Of a stretch of 6,085 nt of DNA, positions 1-3,318 are shown piece after piece. Both the position numbers and the translations under genes were made by a program. Position 1 is the stretch's first letter. Each line of letters opens with the position of its first letter. A model generated the notes under the pieces. It did no database searches. It worked only from the letters and a program-made list of their open reading frames with translations, and was not told the origin of the DNA. This DNA is from Veillonellaceae bacterium (GTDB lineage Bacteria > Bacillota > Negativicutes > Veillonellales > Veillonellaceae), in NCBI GenBank assembly GCA_900765165.1, contig CAAFQR010000123.1, positions 1 through 6,085 on the forward strand. The letters are read 5' to 3'.

Positions 1-376
1 AATACGCTAAATTATGCTGCGTTTTATCACGAGAGTACTCACTTTCAACAGTTGCGTTAAGTGCATTATGAATTCCCGTAATCGACACCTGGCCACCAAG
101 ACCATCTTCAAAAATAGCGCCGTCACCATTCATAGGACCATAGGCCAAATAAAAATCCGCTGGCACCCAAGCACTCATATAAAAGCGACTATTGTCATAT
201 CTAAAGAAACCTGTCCCCGGCAACGTTTCTACATACACATACTTTAAATTCGCTGAGTTTCTATAATAAAACTGATTTATTAACCCTTCCCGCGCAGCAT
301 CTACCGTGCCAACAGCCAAACCGCCTAAACACAAAGCAACGCCAACACCAAGGCAAAACCGACTAAATCGCTTCAT
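1..376 (-). CDS. Secreted protein of unknown function, N-terminal part (3' end outside window)
   Basis: The frame is open from an ATG at 376 to the window edge, giving 125 codons without a stop. The protein begins MKRFSRFCLGVGVALCLGGL, a classical signal peptide: basic n-region (K2, R3, R6), hydrophobic core at about 8-23, and a V25-D26-A27 site that fits type I signal peptidase cleavage. No lipobox is present: the residue before C16 is Leu, and C8 is too near the N-terminus. The visible mature part is rich in Tyr and Phe (FYYRNS, YVYVET, GFFRYDNSRFYMSAW, FYLAYGPM) and in Gly, suggesting a beta-rich exported domain. I do not recognise the family. AAAGGGG 8 nt upstream supports this start; an in-frame ATG at 394 would add six residues but lacks an RBS. 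A long gap and its own promoter suggest a transcription unit separate from the upstream acetyltransferase. Confidence 0.75.
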   Translation of the reverse strand, partial: MKRFSRFCLGVGVALCLGGLAVGTVDAAREGLINQFYYRNSANLKYVYVETLPGTGFFRYDNSRFYMSAWVPADFYLAYGPMNGDGAIFEDGLGGQVSITGIHNALNATVESEYSRDKTQHNLAY

Positions 377-384
377 ACTAAGAA

Positions 385-391
385 CCCCTTT
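385..391 (-). promoter_or_regulatory. Ribosome binding site of the secreted-protein gene
   Basis: Read on the minus strand this is AAAGGGG, 8 nt before the ATG at 376. It selects that ATG over the in-frame ATG at 392-394, which overlaps the site's upstream edge and has no purine-rich sequence before it. Confidence 0.6.
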
Positions 392-415
392 CATCGCAGA
401 ATACTTGATATCCTA

Positions 416-424
416 ATTATAGCA
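416..424 (-). promoter_or_regulatory. Extended -10 promoter for the secreted-protein gene
   Basis: The minus strand reads TGCTATAAT, a perfect -10 hexamer (416-421) with the extended TG at 423-424. Transcription would start near 409, giving a leader of about 32 nt. No good -35 is present at 16-18 nt spacing, as is common for extended -10 promoters. The same nine bases form the gyrA promoter at 5844-5852. Confidence 0.6.
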
Positions 425-470
425 TAGTATCAAAATCGCAAAATCAACACCAACATTGATTCTCTAAATT

Positions 471-484
471 CCCCTCTACAGGGG
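471..484. repeat. Small hairpin CCCCT-CTAC-AGGGG
   Basis: The stem CCCCT (471-475) and AGGGG (480-484) encloses the loop CTAC. Bases 482-484 are also the outer end of the long hairpin 482-547, so both structures cannot form fully at once. Read on the minus strand it is followed by AATTT, too weak a T-tract for a confident terminator call. Confidence 0.45.
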
Positions 485-547
485 AGCCTGTTACAAGTCG
501 AAGAAATCATTTCAAAGATAAACTTTCACAACTTGTAACAGGCTCCC
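482..547. repeat. Long palindromic element, copy 1 (66 bp, 17-bp perfect arms)
   Basis: The left arm GGGAGCCTGTTACAAGT (482-498) is the exact reverse complement of the right arm ACTTGTAACAGGCTCCC (531-547). The 32-nt centre contains GAAATCATTTC (503-513) and can form a short inner stem GAAA (503-506) with TTTC (524-527). It is homologous to the element at 723-793 in the same orientation: from the shared AAGT to the shared ACTTG, the 37 positions starting at 499 align without gaps and 28 match by eye. No T-run follows either end, so a plain terminator is unlikely. A REP/MITE-like repeat or a structured RNA are the main alternatives. Confidence 0.8.
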
Positions 548-640
548 GCTCCTCCCCCAGCGTCCCATATAACGCGAAGGCGCCATTCTGTAAGCTCCAT
601 AAGTACCAAGCTACTATATTTTCGTACCTAATTCACCCAA

Positions 641-721
641 AACGTTCAAGGGACTCCGATTGTGCTCTCGCAAAAGGGCTGGCCGCTATATTACTCAAAG
701 CTGGCTTACACTAACGTTCAA
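641..721. repeat. Direct repeat AACGTTCAA, 72 bp apart
   Basis: AACGTTCAA occurs at 641-649 and 713-721. The second copy runs straight into the outer arm of the long hairpin at 723. The first is followed by GGGACTCC, which resembles the GGGGCTCC at the start of that arm, and then by scattered matches. The first copy may therefore mark a decayed third element; chance cannot be excluded for so short a repeat. Confidence 0.35.
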
Positions 722-722
722 A

Positions 723-793
723 AGGGGCTCCTGTTTGCAAGTCGTAGAAAGCATTTCGGAGAGAAGCTTTCGAGACTTGCAACAGGAGCCCCT
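723..793. repeat. Long palindromic element, copy 2 (71 bp)
   Basis: The left arm (723-743, AGGGGCTCCTGTT then T then GCAAGTC) pairs with the right arm GACTTGCAACAGGAGCCCCT (774-793) over 20 bp with a single bulged T. An inner stem GAAAGC (747-752) with GCTTTC (766-771) encloses a 13-nt loop. Compared with copy 1, an A-T pair in the arm has become G-C by changes on both sides (ACAAG/CTTGT in copy 1, GCAAG/CTTGC here), as expected if the folded form is maintained. On the minus strand the arm is followed by TTTTGAACG, a T-run too short for a confident terminator. Confidence 0.8.
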
Positions 794-884
794 GGTCGTA
801 GTTAAACCAATTGTGGTATTTAGTTAGCCATTTGAGCGCACAATCGAAGTCGCTTACTATTGTTTGAATAGGCGAAAATATACT

Positions 885-902
885 AGCTCTTAATTAGGAG
901 CT
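885..902 (-). terminator. Possible weak terminator after the acetyltransferase gene
   Basis: On the minus strand AGCTCCT and AAGAGCT form a 7-bp stem, including one G-U pair in the RNA, with loop AATT, about 30 nt after the stop codon at 933. The following sequence AGTATATTTT is only partly T-rich. It is the best terminator candidate near this gene end, but a weak one. Confidence 0.3.
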
Positions 903-932
903 TATAGAACGGCGCCAAACGCTATATTTAGC

Positions 933-2159
933 CTACCACCATTCGTTGATATACATCTTCTGTTTCGGATACAGTTTTTCCAGCGTTTTGACCACCGCTT
1001 CATCCGCCTGCAGTTTCCCTTCAAACACTAATTCTTCCGCATCAAGTCGTCCCATCAGCAGCAAGCTTAAGCCCCCAACGGTAATGGTCGCATCCGCATT
1101 AGTAGCCACTTCATCACTGGTCTTCGTAGCCGTTGCTTTACCGGTCGCATCTACAGCCACCTGATATGCACCGTGATTCCACACAGCTAACGAATCCGTT
1201 ACGTTCAACGTAAACGTAATCGCCGGCTTACCGTTCACAGTCGTTTCTACGGCGCTCATTTCAAAGGCATCCTTAGACGCCGGCACCTGATCAAAGGCCA
1301 ATGGCACATCGACGATACGGCTCATCATGAACGGCATCGTGCCATAACCTTCCTTGGCGTTCGGATGGAACAAATACCCTTCGTCGTGAAGCCCTTCATT
1401 CCACCAAATGGACGAGCCTTGGGAACGATGGTTGTACACATAGTTAAGCACGGCACGCTGACCGCGACGAGTGCGATATACGAGTTCAGACATAGGAATG
1501 GTCGGTTCGCCCAGCTTAAAGGCGCCATAGCCTTCGATGTGCCCCGCATCATCATGAACGTAGGCAATCTGCACGTTTTCAGCTAACCAACTTTCAATAA
1601 GACGACGCCATTCCTTTTCACCGCGAATAGCATAACCGCAAAGGTCCTTCGTATACGATTCGTACACTGGTGCCAGCTTCGTCCATTCATCGGCACTGCG
1701 CACACGGCCGAAATGTAAAGTCCGTTCCGTCAACGGACGAAGTTCATCGAGCGCCATGGTACGTGTCCACTGATGAGCATACAAATCCCAGCCATACTGC
1801 TGATAAAACGCTGCTTTCGACGGCATCAAGATGGTAATGCCCTGACCGCGACGACGAAGCTCTTCTAAAGACGACGTCAACAATTTGGCCCCTACGCCAC
1901 CACGGCGGGCTGTGGGCGCTGTAGCTACGCCTACCATATAACTGACTGGCACCGCAGCGCCGCGCACGTTTAGCGTGTATTGACGCAAATGAACCATGCT
2001 CACCAGCTCGCCTTGCTCGTAGCCTACAACGGTGTTTTCCGGTTCGTACGCCTTCGTAAAGTAATACTGGAAAAATGGGTTGTCTGCAGGTTCGAAACAG
2101 TACGCCCACAAATCCTTAACCGCTTCTGTATCAGAAGCCGTTGCTATTTTAAACTCCAT
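933..2159 (-). CDS. Eis-like GNAT N-acetyltransferase with C-terminal SCP2-like domain
   Basis: This 408-aa protein has the size and layout of the Eis family (COG4552): an N-terminal GNAT domain (about 1-140), a second degenerate GNAT-like region (about 150-285), and an SCP2-like alpha/beta C-terminal domain (about 295-405). The acetyl-CoA loop is visible as R85-R-G-G-V-G90 after the strand MVGVATAP. FYQQYGW (118-124) matches the GNAT motif whose first Tyr, here Y119, is the likely general acid. In Eis the C-terminal carboxylate reaches the active site; this protein ends in EWW, in keeping with a buried aromatic terminus. Eis-type enzymes acetylate amines, such as aminoglycosides or protein lysines in mycobacteria, but the substrate here cannot be told. 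The ATG start follows GAGGTG at 5 nt spacing. It lies downstream of a DUF2156 gene, separated by a strong terminator and a 40-nt inverted repeat. Confidence 0.88.
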   Translation of the reverse strand: MEFKIATASDTEAVKDLWAYCFEPADNPFFQYYFTKAYEPENTVVGYEQGELVSMVHLRQYTLNVRGAAVPVSYMVGVATAPTARRGGVGAKLLTSSLEELRRRGQGITILMPSKAAFYQQYGWDLYAHQWTRTMALDELRPLTERTLHFGRVRSADEWTKLAPVYESYTKDLCGYAIRGEKEWRRLIESWLAENVQIAYVHDDAGHIEGYGAFKLGEPTIPMSELVYRTRRGQRAVLNYVYNHRSQGSSIWWNEGLHDEGYLFHPNAKEGYGTMPFMMSRIVDVPLAFDQVPASKDAFEMSAVETTVNGKPAITFTLNVTDSLAVWNHGAYQVAVDATGKATATKTSDEVATNADATITVGGLSLLLMGRLDAEELVFEGKLQADEAVVKTLEKLYPKQKMYINEWW

Positions 2160-2164
2160 GATGG

Positions 2165-2170
2165 CACCTC
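2165..2170 (-). promoter_or_regulatory. Ribosome binding site of the acetyltransferase gene
   Basis: The minus strand reads GAGGTG, complementary to the 16S rRNA tail, 5 nt before the ATG at 2159. It lies outside the 40-nt inverted repeat at 2191-2230. Confidence 0.65.
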
Positions 2171-2190
2171 ATTTCAGAAATTCTGTGGCC

Positions 2191-2230
2191 TGTGAAATAA
2201 CCACCCTCCTAGAAGGCTTGTTATTTCACA
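2191..2230 (-). promoter_or_regulatory. 40-nt inverted repeat in the acetyltransferase leader
   Basis: TGTGAAATAAC (2191-2201) and GTTATTTCACA (2220-2230) are perfect 11-bp inverted repeats around an 18-nt centre. Read as minus-strand RNA, the centre can add a short CCUU/GGAGG stem with loop CUAG, which would bury an AGGAGGG sequence. It sits 2 nt past the T-run of the preceding terminator and ends about 31 nt before the ATG. No convincing sigma-70 promoter was found between terminator and gene. It could be a protein operator, an RNA control element, or a relic of a small repeat. Confidence 0.5.
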
Positions 2231-2232
2231 AT

Positions 2233-2257
2233 AAAAAAGGGAGCCCGAAGGCTCCCT
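2233..2257 (-). terminator. Rho-independent terminator of the DUF2156 gene
   Basis: On the minus strand AGGGAGCC, the tetraloop TTCG, and GGCTCCCT form an 8-bp stem whose 3' side runs into TTTTTT. C(UUCG)G is an exceptionally stable RNA tetraloop. It lies about 35 nt after the stop codon at 2291 and should end most transcripts before the acetyltransferase gene. Confidence 0.92.
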
Positions 2258-2284
2258 CGGCGCGGCGCCGAACGGCCGCCCGTT
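2258..2284. repeat. Two GC-rich hairpins abutting the terminator
   Basis: CGGCG-CGG-CGCCG (2258-2270) and AACGG-CCGC-CCGTT (2271-2284) are two 5-bp stems placed end to end with no spacer. They directly precede the terminator hairpin in the transcript. The segment is much richer in G and C than its surroundings. The role is unknown; protection of the mRNA 3' end is one option. Confidence 0.5.
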
Positions 2285-2290
2285 TAGTTC

Positions 2291-3202
2291 TTATCGCTTA
2301 TCTACGGGACAAGTTTCCGCGTATACTGCATCAAATTTTTCAGCGAAATGATCCGGATGATAGGATTCCTTCGCTTTGCGAAGACCAGGTAAGCCCATGT
2401 CTTCTTCACGGTTGATGAATTCATAGTCACTGAATTCATGACGGATGAATTCGTTGTTAATAGCCTGGTACAAGCCACGAATAGTCGGGTTTGCTTTTTC
2501 GATGTGGATCAACGCCGTGCGGTCGTTAAGCGGTTCGCCAATGGTGAACGCTTCGATGCGACCAAACAACTTAATGGCACCGCCACGAAGACCTAATTCA
2601 TCCCAGTGTTCGAACAAGAGCTTAATCGCTTCCAATTCGTCTTCAATGCCTTCTTCGTGATGCGTTTCTACCCATTCCTCAGCGGTAGCAATACAGTCAG
2701 CGAAGATATCGTCCGTTAACGGCATATATTCGTAATTGGTGTACTGCATGCGGAACTGGTTCAGATGATTCTTCTTCTGACGCAGCTTCTTACCGGATAA
2801 GGTAATCAAATCCTGGGACCGATACACATATTCAAAATTGTCACGGTCCGGCGTAAATTCATAGCAATCCGGGCACAAGTTCTGCATGCGTTCCATCATA
2901 ATCGGATTAACACCCTTCAAACGGAACTCCAAGTTGTTTTCCTTGAACCATTCCTTGGCCATTTCAAGACCATCTACGAATTTAGCATCTTTACCTGCAA
3001 AGGGAGGCAATAAAAACGGTTCTCGTTTTCCGCCGCCGCGGATAAACAGCACGCCATCTTCCTCGGCCCAGCGAATGCCGTACGCATCTTGCCACATATA
3101 AAGCGTAGTAAAACAACAATCCGACGCTTCGTAATGATGCTCAGCAAAATACGCATCGATTACCGGCTTATCTTTCAATTCGAATCGTTTAAAATCTAAA
3201 AT
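2291..3202 (-). CDS. DUF2156 (LPG_synthase_C family) protein, likely AUU start
   Basis: The protein, 303 aa from the ATT start, resembles stand-alone DUF2156 proteins (PF09924), related to the catalytic domain of aminoacyl-phosphatidylglycerol synthases and built from GNAT-like folds. Hallmarks (numbered from the ATT): D16-A-Y region and FTTLYMW near 31-37; QDLITLSGKKLRQKKNHLNQ at 130-149; IGEPLN near 221-226; IHIEKANPTIRGLYQAIN at 232-249; and NREEDMGLPGLRKAKESYHP at 264-283. No membrane segments are seen, unlike full MprF, so it is probably cytoplasmic; its substrate is unknown. Start choice: the first standard start in frame, TTG at 3178, lies 32 nt from AGGAGG, while ATT at 3200-3202 is 8 nt away and gives the family-like N-terminus (M)LDFKRFELKDKP. 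An in-frame TAG inside the RBS excludes anything earlier. The gene has its own promoter and a strong terminator. Confidence 0.85.
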   Translation of the reverse strand: MLDFKRFELKDKPVIDAYFAEHHYEASDCCFTTLYMWQDAYGIRWAEEDGVLFIRGGGKREPFLLPPFAGKDAKFVDGLEMAKEWFKENNLEFRLKGVNPIMMERMQNLCPDCYEFTPDRDNFEYVYRSQDLITLSGKKLRQKKNHLNQFRMQYTNYEYMPLTDDIFADCIATAEEWVETHHEEGIEDELEAIKLLFEHWDELGLRGGAIKLFGRIEAFTIGEPLNDRTALIHIEKANPTIRGLYQAINNEFIRHEFSDYEFINREEDMGLPGLRKAKESYHPDHFAEKFDAVYAETCPVDKR

Positions 3203-3210
3203 AGGAATCG

Positions 3211-3217
3211 CCTCCTA
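3211..3217 (-). promoter_or_regulatory. Strong RBS that points to the ATT start
   Basis: The minus strand reads TAGGAGG, a perfect core match to the anti-Shine-Dalgarno. It lies 8 nt before ATT (3200-3202), 2 nt before another ATT (3206-3208, too close), and 32 nt before the TTG at 3178 (too far). Its TAG is in frame with the gene, so the coding frame can only open after it. Confidence 0.8.
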
Positions 3218-3252
3218 CAAAACTTTGAGTCACTATATTGAACGTACTCTAT

Positions 3253-3258
3253 ATTATA
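3253..3258 (-). promoter_or_regulatory. -10 box of the DUF2156 gene promoter
   Basis: The minus strand reads TATAAT. At 17-nt spacing the -35 position (3276-3281) reads TTTTAA, only 3 of 6 matches to TTGACA. Transcription would begin near 3246, leaving a leader of about 44 nt before the ATT codon. Confidence 0.55.
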
Positions 3259-3277
3259 CTATATTTTCATTCATATT

Positions 3278-3304
3278 AAAACAAGGGGTATTTCAAATTC
3301 CTTG
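3278..3304 (-). terminator. Possible weak gyrA terminator
   Basis: On the minus strand CAAGG (3304-3300) can pair with CCTTG (3286-3282) and TTTT follows (3281-3278). The stem is only 5 bp with a 13-nt loop, so termination after gyrA is uncertain. It overlaps both the palindrome at 3302-3318 and the -35 region of the next promoter. Confidence 0.25.
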
Positions 3305-3318
3305 ATAAGACTTATCAA
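3302..3318. promoter_or_regulatory. 17-bp perfect palindrome adjoining the gyrA stop, candidate operator
   Basis: TTGATAAGACTTATCAA is a perfect inverted repeat with 8-bp halves around one base, touching the gyrA TAG (3319-3321). The inner 7-1-7 part, TGATAAG-A-CTTATCA, differs by one base per half from the Fur consensus TGATAAT-N-ATTATCA. It sits about 20 bp upstream of the -35 position of the DUF2156 promoter. A Fur-family or other dimeric regulator site is possible; no T-run follows, so it is not a normal terminator. Confidence 0.4.

Larger units (their letters stand above)
377..932. other. 556-bp non-coding region with palindromic repeats
   Basis: No convincing gene was found here on either strand. 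From left to right it holds the RBS and promoter of the secreted-protein gene (385-424), a small hairpin (471-484), a long hairpin element (482-547), an unexplained stretch with one copy of a short direct repeat (641-649), the second direct-repeat copy (713-721), a second long hairpin element (723-793), about 90 bp with nothing recognisable, and a small hairpin (885-902) just past the acetyltransferase. No tRNA-like or recognisable riboswitch structure was seen. Multiple palindromes without genes suggest an intergenic region that has collected repeat elements, or an undescribed structured RNA. Confidence 0.6.

Noticed and set aside
14..247. Plus-strand open frame of 77 codons
   Set aside because: It is antisense to the signal-peptide gene, which has an RBS and promoter, and its translation looks like no protein; it is a shadow frame.
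295..376. Lipoprotein signal in the secreted protein
   Set aside because: Leu precedes C16 where a small residue is needed, and C8 is too close to the N-terminus, so a type I signal peptide fits better.
482..793. Reading the long hairpins as Rho-independent terminators
   Set aside because: Neither is followed by a real T-run in either direction (only TTTT after copy 2 on the minus strand), and the shared asymmetric centre points to a repeat family instead.
482..793. CRISPR-like array
   Set aside because: There are only two diverged, strongly palindromic copies, separated by 175 bp rather than by regular short spacers, and no cas genes are in view.
2161..2176. Sigma-54-like TGGCAC element
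   Set aside because: It faces the plus strand, away from the gene, overlaps the RBS, and its -12 part (TTCAG) does not match.
2168..2206. Leader peptide starting at GTG after AGGAGG in the acetyltransferase leader
   Set aside because: The 11-codon frame has no spacing between AGGAGG and GTG and shows no run of regulatory codons, so translation is unlikely.
3302..3318. FNR/CRP-type site (TTGAT....ATCAA)
   Set aside because: The halves are separated by 7 bases rather than the 4 of an FNR box, so the spacing is wrong.
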